A DNA stretch of 64,000 nt, taken from assembly GCA_964482085.1 (NCBI GenBank), contig CAYZVS010000003.1:24960-88959 (forward strand). Reading direction: 5' to 3'. Every line of letters starts with the position of its first letter. Position 1 is the first letter of the stretch. Made by a program: the position numbers and the translations under genes. Positions 24,566 to 32,114 of the stretch are shown piece after piece. This DNA comes from CAIXDN01 sp964482085 (GTDB lineage Bacteria; Patescibacteriota; Patescibacteriia; 2-12-FULL-60-25). The notes below the pieces were generated by a model. That model was given only the letters and a program-made list of their open reading frames with translations, made no database searches and had not been told where the DNA came from.

Positions 24566-25385
24566 AGGGATTTTTTGGCGCGCTGTGTAGTTTTCCGAGA
24601 CGGCTCAAATTAGGATTGTAGCGTTGAAAATAGAGTTGATCGCGAATCATGCGCCAGGACTCGATTCGTTCTGCAAGATCGCCGATTTTTCCTTCCAGTT
24701 TTATGCCGGGGTTTTCCGGCCACGGAGCTTGTTCTTCCTTTAAGACTTTCAAGAACTCATCCCAGTCTTGTTCCAGTGCCGACTCGACATATCGGATGGC
24801 GGGTTCAACCTCTACTCCCGTTGTGTTGAATCCGTCGAGTGTATCAATTACTTGTTTGATTCCGACGAGATCTGCATCGACGTTGGCTGCTTGTCTATCA
24901 AAGCCCTCCTCGCTGAGCATTGCGTGGCGAAGCGTATGGTCTTGAAGAAAACGCTCGGCTTGTTCGCGTGTTTTCTGAATGGCGATCGTGCTATCTGTGC
25001 GGCTATGTTTCATCCAGCTTGCGGCTCGGATAAGTTGACGGAGTTTATCGACGCGCTGCTTATCGCCTGAAATACGTGCCGCAGAAAGCTCATCAATTAG
25101 CACAGGTTCCACGTCCCAAATATTGCATCGAAAAAAATCTTTACAAAGGTCGGCACGGTTTTTGGGTTCCGGCACCTTGTTTTCCAGATAGGGCTCGACG
25201 TCATCCGGAATTGGTTCGGAGAGATGTTCAAAGACCGCTTGTAGACCCAACATTCTTTCCGCGTGTTGCGCGAGATTTTTCTCGTAGTCTTTTTGACGAC
25301 GAGTATTTTCTGCGACGGCACTTTTATCGCGCATTTCTTGTTGGCGATGATATTGTCGCGCGTTGCGGTCAGGGGAGTTTCTCAT
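24555..25385 (-). CDS. Hypothetical helical protein in the era operon
   Basis: Encodes 276 aa from ATG 25385, which overlaps the era stop as ATGA; a start at 25406 would lie deeper inside era. The N-terminal 45 residues are very polar and basic (Arg, Gln, His, Asn). The rest is helical and acidic, with no signal peptide or membrane segment. No family is recognised. Position downstream of an rRNA methylase and Era suggests a ribosome-related role, but only by context. Confidence 0.72.
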   Translation of the reverse strand: MRNSPDRNARQYHRQQEMRDKSAVAENTRRQKDYEKNLAQHAERMLGLQAVFEHLSEPIPDDVEPYLENKVPEPKNRADLCKDFFRCNIWDVEPVLIDELSAARISGDKQRVDKLRQLIRAASWMKHSRTDSTIAIQKTREQAERFLQDHTLRHAMLSEEGFDRQAANVDADLVGIKQVIDTLDGFNTTGVEVEPAIRYVESALEQDWDEFLKVLKEEQAPWPENPGIKLEGKIGDLAERIESWRMIRDQLYFQRYNPNLSRLGKLHSAPKNPFSA

Positions 25386-26239
25386 ACGGTAAAACGTTGT
25401 GGCCATTTTGCATCGACCTTTACGGTGAGCTCAAGATAAACTTTCATTCCCGTTACATCTTCCAACTCTCGTCGTACATCGATGCCGATTTGTTTTAACA
25501 TAGCGGCCTTGGCGCCGATAATCATTCCCTTGTAGCGATCTTCCGTTGTCCACACTGTTGCGGCAACAAATTTCCCGCTTGTTCCGCGCTCGCCAATATC
25601 TGTCACTTCTACGTGAACGGTGTATGGAAGTTCTTGCTCGAGACGCATGAAGACTTTTTCACGGATGAGTTCTTGCAGCCATTCCTTGTGAGCCATGTCC
25701 GTGATTTGTAGGTCTGGGTAGAACGGCTCTCCTTCCGGGAGAAAGGAAAAAATGGAATCGACGAGTTTGTTGAGATCGGATCGACGCTTGGCGGAAACTT
25801 CCAATACTTCTTTTTGGCCAACATCGATGCGACGCATGGCATCCGTGTGCGGGCGTTTTTCCGGTACGAGATCCATTTTGTTGATCGCTAAGATTATCGG
25901 GGTAGGGAGTTTACGTAGGATGCGTTGAATGTTTTCTTCTTCCGCCCCTGGTTCACGCGTTGGGTCGGTAACGTAAACAACGACGTCGATACCCTCTAGT
26001 TGTTCTTTGACAGAAGCGTTTAGTTTTAGTGAGAGTTCATCTTTTTTGCCAAGAAAGACACCGGGGGTATCAACGAACACGATTTGGCCGCGAGGATCAT
26101 GCAAAATGCCACGTACCGGACGGCGCGTGGTTTGAGGTTTAGGTGTGACAATGGCGACCTTGGACCCAACGAGGGCATTCAAGAGTGAGGATTTGCCAAC
26201 ATTTGAGCGACCTGCGAGGACAACGAATCCGGATTTCAT
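25382..26239 (-). CDS. era: GTPase Era
   Basis: Encodes 285 aa. G1 Gly-Arg-Ser-Asn-Val-Gly-Lys-Ser-Ser starts at residue 10, with G3 Asp-Thr-Pro-Gly and G4 Asn-Lys-Met-Asp also present. G2 lies in the Pro-Gln-Thr-Thr-Arg stretch. The C-terminal KH domain includes Gly-Ala-Lys-Ala-Ala-Met-Leu-Lys-x-Ile-Gly. Era binds 16S rRNA and helps mature the small subunit. It is flanked by ATGA overlaps: its start with the rlmD-like gene and its stop with the hypothetical gene, forming a three-gene leftward operon. Confidence 0.95.
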   Translation of the reverse strand: MKSGFVVLAGRSNVGKSSLLNALVGSKVAIVTPKPQTTRRPVRGILHDPRGQIVFVDTPGVFLGKKDELSLKLNASVKEQLEGIDVVVYVTDPTREPGAEEENIQRILRKLPTPIILAINKMDLVPEKRPHTDAMRRIDVGQKEVLEVSAKRRSDLNKLVDSIFSFLPEGEPFYPDLQITDMAHKEWLQELIREKVFMRLEQELPYTVHVEVTDIGERGTSGKFVAATVWTTEDRYKGMIIGAKAAMLKQIGIDVRRELEDVTGMKVYLELTVKVDAKWPQRFTV

Positions 26240-27555
26240 ATTTTGGAGTATATCAGTTTAACCACAACCTCGACATGCGGTGTTTGCGGAAAGAGATCGA
26301 GCGCTTGAATCGACTCCACCTTATATTTTGTTTTAAATTGGTTGAGTTCATCAACGAGTCTGTGGAAGTTGCAGGAGATGTAGATGATCGTTGCTGGTTC
26401 CTGCTCGAGCAGGGTTTTTAGGGCGCGTGGATGTAGACCGGCACGTGGAGGATCGATGATAACGACATCAGGTTTTTCTGCAGACCAATCCAGATCTTCG
26501 ACGGGCCCTGCACCCCAACGTGTATTTTTTGTGACGCCGTTTGATTCTGCATTTTTATGTGCGAGCTCAATGGCATTTGCGTCGAGTTCATGACCATAGA
26601 CGTCCATGCCTTTCTTGGCAGCGGCGATGCCAAAGAAGCCGAGTCCGCAGTAGAGGTCGAGAAGTTTACCCGAGGATGGTAATAGATCGAGTACCGTTGA
26701 TTGCAGTTTTGCTGCCATCGCCGTATTGGTTTGGAAAAATGAGTTTGGGTGAATCGTGTAACGGATACCATTGGTTTCCTCGGTCAGAAATTCATTGCCG
26801 TGAAGCAGGATGAAAGATTTGGCATAAGAGACGTCGGTAATTTCTGGATTTTCACCGAGGTAAATCGTTGTGCAAAGCGGGGAGAGGTGTTTAACGATTT
26901 CTGTACGCATCTCATCTGTTACGCGATTAAAATCGTGAACGAGCAAGATCAGCATGCGTTCGCTCGTATTTTTTCCAAGCCGAATGACGGTGTAGCGTAC
27001 ATCACCCGTGTATTTTTTCGCATCCCAAGGCTCAAGCTTAAACTCGGTTACGAGATCGCGAACGGTTTGTAAGATGGTTGGTGTTTCTTTGTCGAGGAGA
27101 AGACAGGTTGAAAGATCGAGGTAGCGATTCCATTGTCCGTACTCTTTTAAACCGAGTTCACCTTTCCAGCCAAACACATAGTCCATTCGATTGCGATAAT
27201 AAAATGGATCGGGTGCCTGCTCGATCTTATTGACGCGCTCATCATGTCCTGCGGCTTCAAATGCGCGATTGATCATCAATTGCTTCAGTTTGATTTGTGC
27301 GCCGTATTCCATGTGCTGCCACAAGCAGCCGCCACAGGTTCCGGCATGAGGACAGGGTGCTTTGATCCGGTCTGGTGAGGCTTTTGTTACGTCCGTGAGG
27401 CGGGCAATTTTTAAGCCTTTATCGCGCTTGATAAATGTTGCATTCACCTCATCGCCAGGCGAGGTAAATGGGATGGCGATTTTGTCATCAATAAGACCAC
27501 GACCTTTGTCGTCGACATGAGAAACGGTTCCGTGAATGGCATCGCCAAATTTCAT
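26236..27555 (-). CDS. 23S rRNA (uracil-5-)-methyltransferase, RlmD/RumA family
   Basis: Encodes 439 aa. Residues 1-55 look like a TRAM RNA-binding domain. An iron-sulfur motif Cys-Pro-His-Ala-Gly-Thr-Cys-Gly-Gly-Cys follows near residue 67. The SAM-binding strand Leu-Leu-Asp-Leu-Tyr-Cys-Gly-Leu-Gly-Phe-Phe, then Ile-Asp-Pro-Pro-Arg-Ala-Gly and the catalytic Ile-Ser-Cys-Asn near residue 398 complete the RumA/TrmA pattern. It methylates uracil C5 in rRNA, or possibly tRNA; the family cannot be split by motif alone. It heads the operon with era. Confidence 0.9.
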   Translation of the reverse strand: MKFGDAIHGTVSHVDDKGRGLIDDKIAIPFTSPGDEVNATFIKRDKGLKIARLTDVTKASPDRIKAPCPHAGTCGGCLWQHMEYGAQIKLKQLMINRAFEAAGHDERVNKIEQAPDPFYYRNRMDYVFGWKGELGLKEYGQWNRYLDLSTCLLLDKETPTILQTVRDLVTEFKLEPWDAKKYTGDVRYTVIRLGKNTSERMLILLVHDFNRVTDEMRTEIVKHLSPLCTTIYLGENPEITDVSYAKSFILLHGNEFLTEETNGIRYTIHPNSFFQTNTAMAAKLQSTVLDLLPSSGKLLDLYCGLGFFGIAAAKKGMDVYGHELDANAIELAHKNAESNGVTKNTRWGAGPVEDLDWSAEKPDVVIIDPPRAGLHPRALKTLLEQEPATIIYISCNFHRLVDELNQFKTKYKVESIQALDLFPQTPHVEVVVKLIYSKI

Positions 27556-27574
27556 ATGCGCATAGAAACATGAA

Positions 27575-27601
27575 ACGGCTGTCCCGAGAAGGGACAGCCG
27601 T
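27575..27601 (-). terminator. Terminator of the 102-aa cassette
   Basis: A perfect 11-bp stem ACGGCTGTCCC and its complement with loop GAGAA. It lies 29 nt beyond the stop of the leftward gene at 27630. Confidence 0.8.
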
Positions 27602-27629
27602 CCAAAAGAAGGAAGAAATGGGAGGCGTG

Positions 27630-27938
27630 TCAGGGCACGATGCGGGCGCCGACGGCGGCCATGCGCGGCTCACTCTTGAGCGGAACGCGGATGGCGCGCG
27701 GCTGGCGACGCTTGGGCATGAGGCCCTTGATCTCCATGTCGTACATCTTGCGGCCAAGCATGTAGACGGGGTTCGCCTGGTCGCTCGTCTTGGCGACCAG
27801 GCCCATCTCGGCGTCGGTCTTGCCGCGCTGCCAGATGGTCAGCGCATCCGACTTGGTCGCGGGATTCTTGATCAGCTCCGGACAGGCTGCCGGGTGACCA
27901 TAGGCTTCTGCACAGCGCTCGCACTTGTCTTTGATCAT
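27630..27938 (-). CDS. Orphan 102-aa protein with Cys motif and RMF-like segment
   Basis: ATG 27938 has GAAGAGGATT just upstream. The N-terminus has Cys-Glu-Arg-Cys and a third Cys at residue 19, a possible metal knuckle. Residues 35-75 read Trp-Gln-Arg-Gly-x-x-Asp then, after about 15 residues, Pro-Val-Tyr-Met-Leu-Gly and a Glu. This spacing matches the neighbouring 61-aa protein and loosely ribosome modulation factor (RMF). The C-terminus is basic. GC content is visibly higher than in flanking genes. A TTGACA-17-TACCCT promoter, a roughly 50-nt leader and a private terminator make it a stand-alone cassette. Function is unknown; ribosome binding is only a hypothesis. Confidence 0.7.
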   Translation of the reverse strand: MIKDKCERCAEAYGHPAACPELIKNPATKSDALTIWQRGKTDAEMGLVAKTSDQANPVYMLGRKMYDMEIKGLMPKRRQPRAIRVPLKSEPRMAAVGARIVP

Positions 27939-27992
27939 TTCAATCCTCTTCCCTTAACCGGTAGATACAGCCTTGCATCTAGCGGAGAGTAC

Positions 27993-28021
27993 AGGGTAGG
28001 AAGAGAAAATCTCTTTGTCAA
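27993..28021 (-). promoter_or_regulatory. TTGACA-17-TACCCT promoter of the 102-aa cassette
   Basis: Read leftward, TTGACA at 28021-28016 and TACCCT at 27998-27993 are separated by exactly 17 nt. About 54 nt separate the -10 from the ATG. Confidence 0.7.
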
Positions 28022-28039
28022 TTGAGGTCTTTAACGTGA

Positions 28040-28071
28040 AACCCCGGTCCGAAGCAGTTCGGACCGGGGTT
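28040..28071 (-). terminator. Terminator of the 61-aa cassette
   Basis: A perfect 14-bp stem AACCCCGGTCCGAA and its complement with loop GCAG, followed leftward by TTTCACG. It starts 12 nt past the stop at 28083. Confidence 0.88.
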
Positions 28072-28082
28072 GTTGAGCGAGG

Positions 28083-28268
28083 TCAGACCTCGAAGGTGTC
28101 GAGGTCAGCCTGATGCTGAGCGGGGTTCTGGAGCTTCTCGAGCTCGGCGGCGACGTAGCCGCTGTTGTATTGCGGGCTGTTCTTGCGGACATTGGTACGT
28201 CCCGCGAGACCGTCCTGGTGACCGAGGTTGTACTCGCTGGACTGTTGCTTGCTGGCGGATTGCGACAT
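28083..28268 (-). CDS. Orphan 61-aa protein resembling ribosome modulation factor
   Basis: ATG 28268 has AAGGAGA 5 nt upstream. Residues 16-24 read Gly-His-Gln-Asp-Gly-Leu-Ala-Gly-Arg, close to the Gly-Tyr-Gln-Ala-Gly-Ile-Ala-Gly-Arg segment of E. coli RMF. A Tyr-x-x-Gly-Tyr follows at about the place of the RMF Trp-x-x-Gly-Trp. RMF dimerises and silences ribosomes in stationary phase. The size fits (RMF is 55 aa), but basic residues are fewer and the tail is acidic, so another protein-protein role is possible. It is a stand-alone unit with consensus promoter and private terminator. Confidence 0.75.
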   Translation of the reverse strand: MSQSASKQQSSEYNLGHQDGLAGRTNVRKNSPQYNSGYVAAELEKLQNPAQHQADLDTFEV

Positions 28269-28290
28269 GGAATCTCCTTGTAGAGTTGCA

Positions 28291-28319
28291 AGAATACATT
28301 ATTTATGACAGGTTGTCAA
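28291..28319 (-). promoter_or_regulatory. TTGACA-17-TATTCT promoter of the 61-aa cassette
   Basis: Read leftward, TTGACA at 28319-28314 and TATTCT at 28296-28291 have a 17-nt spacer. This is one of the best sigma-70 type promoters in the window. It overlaps the start region of the divergent methylase gene. Confidence 0.78.
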
Positions 28320-28322
28320 CCT

Positions 28323-28778
28323 ATGCGAGAGTTGCATCTTATCGCGCATGATATCCGCTCGCTTGAGAATGTGGGTGCGTTGTTTCGAACATGTGACTCC
28401 TTAGGGGTCACAAAATTATGGCTCTCGGGCTATACGGCGTCACCGCCAGATTCACGTATTTCAAAGGTTGCATTGGGTGCAGAGGCTTCCGTCCCGTTTG
28501 AGTCTGTTCCTGATATTGTTGAGGTTTTTCGGAAGCTCAAGGGGCAGGAGATTCCTGTGTATGCGCTCGAACTGACGAAAGATGCGATTGATTTGGCTAA
28601 ATTTGCGGCACCCGACAAGATGGCTCTTTTGCTCGGTACGGAGACAACGGGTATCTCTCCTTCTCTCTTAGCGAAATGCGTCGGTGCGATCAAAATCGGC
28701 CAGCATGGCATCAAAGAGTCTATGAATGTCTCGGTTGCAGCGGGTATTGCCGCTTGGTCTATCTTGAATTTTCGCTAA
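28323..28778 (+). CDS. TrmH-family RNA methyltransferase (SpoU)
   Basis: Encodes 151 aa from ATG 28323; ATG 28305 is possible but lies within likely promoter sequence. The three SPOUT motifs are visible: Asn-Val-Gly-Ala-Leu-Phe-Arg-Thr-Cys-Asp near residue 16, Leu-Leu-Leu-Gly-Thr-Glu-Thr-Thr-Gly-Ile near 101, and Met-Asn-Val-Ser-Val-Ala-Ala-Gly-Ile near 133. These form the knotted SAM site for 2'-O-ribose methylation of tRNA or rRNA. Only the catalytic domain is present, with no N-terminal substrate-binding domain. Confidence 0.9.
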   Translation: MRELHLIAHDIRSLENVGALFRTCDSLGVTKLWLSGYTASPPDSRISKVALGAEASVPFESVPDIVEVFRKLKGQEIPVYALELTKDAIDLAKFAAPDKMALLLGTETTGISPSLLAKCVGAIKIGQHGIKESMNVSVAAGIAAWSILNFR

Positions 28779-28805
28779 TTCTGGGGAAAAAAATGGACTT
28801 TACTC

Positions 28806-28834
28806 TCGACAAAACTTGGATTTTTTGCTATCGT
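28806..28834 (+). promoter_or_regulatory. TCGACA-17-TATCGT promoter of the GT2-Rieske-murJ operon
   Basis: TCGACA at 28806-28811 and TATCGT at 28829-28834 are 17 nt apart. The ATG at 28845 is 10 nt beyond the -10, so the leader is only a few bases. Confidence 0.6.
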
Positions 28835-28844
28835 TAAGGAAATT

Positions 28845-29561
28845 ATGAAGGTTTCCATCGTGATTCCGACCAAGAATGAAGAGGTGCTTTTGCCACGTCT
28901 ACTTGCTGCTTTGCAGCAGCAAACGTATCAGGATTTTGAAGTGATCGTGGCCGATGCTTGGTCGACAGACAGAACGCGCGAACTTGCGGCATCCATGGGG
29001 GCAAAGGTTGTTGATGGAGGAATGCCGGGGCCAGGGCGTAATCGCGGAGCAGAACATGCGACCGGAGATTTATTATTTTTTATGGATGCGGACGCTCTTC
29101 CGCCGCATGATGCTTTTTTAGGTGATGTCGTTCACTCGTTTCAAGAGTTAGGGGTTCAGCTCGCAACATGTCCGCTCAAGCCTTTATCCGATAAGGCCGG
29201 CGATCATTTTGGTCACGATGTTTACAATCGTTATGTTCGATTAACCGAGAGAGTGCTTCCGCATGCTCCAGGGTCTTGTATTCTCGCGCTTCGTAGCGTG
29301 CATGAAGCGATTGGCGGTTTTGATGAACATGTTGTTTTTGCGGAAGATATGGAGTATGTGCAACGCGCCCATAAGCAAGGGTATCGATTTAAGATGTTAC
29401 CAACGCAACCTATTTATGTTTCCGTGCGTCGTCTTGATAAAGATGGCCGCTTGGCGATTGCTGCAAAATATATTTACGGAGAAATTTACATGCTCGCAAA
29501 AGGTCCGTTCAAGAATATGCCTTATGAGTATGTGATGGGTGGAGACGAGCCGCAAAAATAA
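28845..29561 (+). CDS. Glycosyltransferase family 2
   Basis: Encodes 238 aa. The GT-A start Val-Ser-Ile-Val-Ile-Pro-Thr-Lys-Asn-Glu-Glu is followed by Asp-Ala-Trp-Ser-Thr-Asp-Arg-Thr, the DxD-type Met-Asp-Ala-Asp-Ala near residue 84 and Phe-Ala-Glu-Asp-Met-Glu near 165. The last supplies a likely catalytic acid. No membrane helix is present. It transfers a sugar from a nucleotide donor to an unknown acceptor, probably for envelope glycans. It leads an operon with a Rieske protein and the lipid II flippase, so a cell-envelope role is plausible. Confidence 0.9.
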   Translation: MKVSIVIPTKNEEVLLPRLLAALQQQTYQDFEVIVADAWSTDRTRELAASMGAKVVDGGMPGPGRNRGAEHATGDLLFFMDADALPPHDAFLGDVVHSFQELGVQLATCPLKPLSDKAGDHFGHDVYNRYVRLTERVLPHAPGSCILALRSVHEAIGGFDEHVVFAEDMEYVQRAHKQGYRFKMLPTQPIYVSVRRLDKDGRLAIAAKYIYGEIYMLAKGPFKNMPYEYVMGGDEPQK

Positions 29562-29562
29562 T

Positions 29563-29904
29563 ATGCCAATCGTCCGCCGAGTTTTGGTTGCAAAGAGTGG
29601 CGAGATTCAAGCCGGTTCGACCAAGGTCTTTTCTTATGGTCCTGCGACAAAAGGGATTGCCTATAATCGTGAGGGTGTCTTGCGTGCCTATGTGAATCGA
29701 TGCACACATATGGGCGGGCCGGTTGCATTGCATGAAGGGCGTGTTTTGCGTTGCGGTTGGCATGGGGCGGATTTTGATCCGTGCACGGGAGCGGCTGTAG
29801 ATGGTCAGGCTCCGGAAGGGACATTTTTACGTTCTATTGAGCTGATCGAGGAAAATGGAGAAGTTTTTGCTATGTTAGAATTACCCGACGATCCTTTTGC
29901 ATGA
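29563..29904 (+). CDS. Rieske [2Fe-2S] ferredoxin-like protein
   Basis: Encodes 113 aa. The cluster ligands appear as Cys-Thr-His-Met-Gly-Gly (about 48-53) and Cys-Gly-Trp-His-Gly-Ala-Asp-Phe (about 66-73). This is the C-x-H / C-x-x-H pattern of soluble Rieske ferredoxins. No membrane anchor is present, so it acts in the cytoplasm as an electron carrier or as the ferredoxin part of an oxygenase or reductase. No partner oxygenase or bc1 complex is in the window. It starts 1 nt after the glycosyltransferase stop and overlaps murJ as ATGA. Confidence 0.9.
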   Translation: MPIVRRVLVAKSGEIQAGSTKVFSYGPATKGIAYNREGVLRAYVNRCTHMGGPVALHEGRVLRCGWHGADFDPCTGAAVDGQAPEGTFLRSIELIEENGEVFAMLELPDDPFA

Positions 29905-31538
29905 TGTATTGGTTTAAAAAAATTTGGAACGGAGAAACCGACGGGCTTACCGCCGCCGCGCTTATTATTGGCGCTTCGTCACTCGCTTCACGCCTTCTTG
30001 GGTTGGTGAGAGATCGTGTGCTTGCAGGGACATTTGGTGCGAGTACATCACTCGACGCGTATTACGCTGCCTTTCGATTGCCAGATACCGTATATAATTT
30101 GATTATTTTGGGTGCGATTTCCGCTGGATTCATTCCGGTTTTTACGGACTATCTCGAGTCACGTGGAAAAGAACAGGCGGCAAAATTAGCGGGTCAAGTC
30201 CTTACGATCGTTGGCGCTTGTCTTGCGGTCGCCAGTGCCTTGGTCGCCGTATTTGCACCGGTTTTACTGCCTCCCATTGTTCCTGGTTTTGATGCGGAGA
30301 CGCTCGCTAAGACGATCGATTTGACCCGTGTCATGTCGATTTCTCCTGTTTTTCTTGGCTTGTCGGCTGTGATCGGAGGGGTGATGCAGTCGATGAAGAG
30401 GTATGTTGGTTTTGCGTTAGCTCCTGTTTTTTATAATCTCGGAATTATCGGAGGCGCTGTGTTTCTTGCGCCGACGTATGGGATCATGGGCGCCGCTATT
30501 GGTGTGGTGATCGGTGCAGGTTTGCATTTTCTTATTCAGGCTTCAACCCTTCATACTTTTCCTCTGGGGCGTCTTCCGTGGCCTTCTTTTTCTTCCGCGG
30601 GTGTACGCAAGATTATTGCATTGATGGGTCCAAGAACAGCGGCGCTTGGTGTCTCGCAAGTTAATTTAGTTTTTTTGTTGGCCATAGCTACGACCATTGA
30701 ACCGGGTGCTGTTTCTGTTTTTAATCTTGCGACGAATTTACAGATGTTTCCTGTCGGACTTGTTGGTATTTCTTTTGCGATTGCGGCTTTCCCAGCGTTG
30801 TCCAGGGCACATGCGGTAGAAGATGACGACGGGTATCGGAGTGCACTTTCCTCGGCGACGCGTAAAATTTTGTTTTTGATTATTCCGGCCATGGCTGTTT
30901 TTATTTTGTTACGTGCCCAGATTGTTCGTTTGGCTCTTGGTGATGGACAGTTCAACTGGAACGATACGATTCGGACCGTCGATACATTGGCTTGGTTTGC
31001 TGTTTCTCTTGTTGCGCAATCTCTTATTCCGCTTTTAGCTAGGGCTTTTTACGCTTTGCAAGATACATGGACTCCGTTCTGGATAAGTATTGCTTCAGAA
31101 GTCGTGCTTATCTTTTTTGCTTTTACTTTACGTGAACCGTTTGGAGTTATGGGTTTGGCGATGGCTTTCTCAGCTTCTGCTATTGTTCAGTGTGTGTTGC
31201 TCGGATTTTTCTTGCGAAGAATGTTTGGCCAGTTGGGCAAGGGGGAGTCTCTTATTTCTGCATACAAAACATCGATTGCTACCGTTGCCTTATGTTCAGC
31301 GGCATTTCCTGTTCGCCAATGGTTGGGCACGGTTTATGATTTGCAAACAACTTGGCAGGTGGCGCTACAGACCGGAGGGACGCTTCTTGCTGGAGGGATC
31401 GCCTTCTTTGTGACGGCCTGGCTTGTACGCTCTCCTGAACTGGTTGAGTTCCGCATGGCGGCGGCTAAACGTCTGTTTAAAAAGACAGTTCTGGCAGAAG
31501 GAACCGAGGAGGCGAGTGGTATGGCTAAAAGCCGTTGA
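29901..31538 (+). CDS. murJ: Lipid II flippase MurJ (MviN)
   Basis: Encodes 545 aa with about 14 hydrophobic segments, the MOP-superfamily MurJ layout. The N-terminal Ser-Leu-Ala-Ser-Arg-Leu-Leu-Gly-Leu-Val-Arg-Asp-Arg-Val is the conserved MurJ opening, followed by Ala-Tyr-Tyr-Ala-Ala-Phe-Arg-Leu-Pro-Asp. It moves lipid II across the membrane for peptidoglycan synthesis. It is translationally coupled to the Rieske gene, and ATG 29904 is an equally possible start. Confidence 0.93.
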   Translation: MMYWFKKIWNGETDGLTAAALIIGASSLASRLLGLVRDRVLAGTFGASTSLDAYYAAFRLPDTVYNLIILGAISAGFIPVFTDYLESRGKEQAAKLAGQVLTIVGACLAVASALVAVFAPVLLPPIVPGFDAETLAKTIDLTRVMSISPVFLGLSAVIGGVMQSMKRYVGFALAPVFYNLGIIGGAVFLAPTYGIMGAAIGVVIGAGLHFLIQASTLHTFPLGRLPWPSFSSAGVRKIIALMGPRTAALGVSQVNLVFLLAIATTIEPGAVSVFNLATNLQMFPVGLVGISFAIAAFPALSRAHAVEDDDGYRSALSSATRKILFLIIPAMAVFILLRAQIVRLALGDGQFNWNDTIRTVDTLAWFAVSLVAQSLIPLLARAFYALQDTWTPFWISIASEVVLIFFAFTLREPFGVMGLAMAFSASAIVQCVLLGFFLRRMFGQLGKGESLISAYKTSIATVALCSAAFPVRQWLGTVYDLQTTWQVALQTGGTLLAGGIAFFVTAWLVRSPELVEFRMAAAKRLFKKTVLAEGTEEASGMAKSR

Positions 31539-31563
31539 CAGAGTTGTAATAATTTGATTCGAT
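31535..31563 (+). promoter_or_regulatory. TTGACA-led promoter of the 150-aa cassette
   Basis: A perfect TTGACA at 31535-31540 overlaps the murJ stop region. The hexamer 17 nt further on (TTCGAT, 31558-31563) is a weak -10, so the exact -10 is uncertain. Confidence 0.45.
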
Positions 31564-31591
31564 TGGCCGTGGTTCGTTTCCGGAGGTGCTC

Positions 31592-32044
31592 ATGCTTCAG
31601 CATGCTTGGAAGCAGGTCGATCAATACGAGGGATCGCCCTACGAGGAGCGGTTCTGCGGCATCTGCCATCTCAAGGACATACGCAGTCAGGATGGTGGGC
31701 GATGGAAGGTGGGAACGCCTTGCATCGAGCGCGTTCCCAAAACGATCAGCTACGATCGCTTGATTCGCGAGATATTCCAGTTTGTCGAGGACAAGCGCAA
31801 GGCGCAGGAATTACTGAATCGCATCCGTTGCATCGGGGTGCCGGGTGCCTGGGCTGTCGGAATCGTGCTGAATGGCTATGTGACCTATCCGGAACACAAG
31901 GAGCTGTATAAGGACTTTGAGGCTGGTTTTGCCGAGGTTCTGCGCTGGCTTCGAGCTAGGCAGTTCAATCTATATCAGTATTCCGATCTGGCATATCGAG
32001 AGCAGCTCGCAAAGCCGAGCTACAACCCCGCTGATGAAGACTGA
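31592..32044 (+). CDS. Orphan 150-aa protein with Cys-x-x-Cys
   Basis: ATG 31592 has GGAGG 5 nt upstream; a GTG in frame at 31586 overlaps that site and is rejected. Residues 22-25 read Cys-Gly-Ile-Cys followed by His, and another Cys is near residue 44, a possible zinc site. The rest is helical and mixed charge, with no signal peptide. No family is recognised. It sits alone between murJ and lepA, with its own TTGACA promoter, Shine-Dalgarno and terminator, so it belongs to the cassette class. Confidence 0.7.
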   Translation: MLQHAWKQVDQYEGSPYEERFCGICHLKDIRSQDGGRWKVGTPCIERVPKTISYDRLIREIFQFVEDKRKAQELLNRIRCIGVPGAWAVGIVLNGYVTYPEHKELYKDFEAGFAEVLRWLRARQFNLYQYSDLAYREQLAKPSYNPADED

Positions 32045-32049
32045 AGTTC

Positions 32050-32088
32050 ACGCCCGTCCTCCGCCAGCTGGCGGATCTGGACGGGCGT
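32050..32088 (+). terminator. Terminator of the 150-aa cassette
   Basis: A two-part stem: ACGCCCGTCC with GGACGGGCGT outside, and CCGCC with GGCGG inside around AGCT. It is followed by a weak T-rich run. Confidence 0.82.
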
Positions 32089-32100
32089 TCGATTTTCCGC

Positions 32101-32106
32101 TAGATT
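32101..32106 (+). promoter_or_regulatory. -10 box TAGATT before lepA
   Basis: TAGATT ends 8 nt before ATG 32115, predicting a leaderless lepA mRNA starting just after the preceding terminator. Confidence 0.5.
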
Positions 32107-32114
32107 TACGCTCG

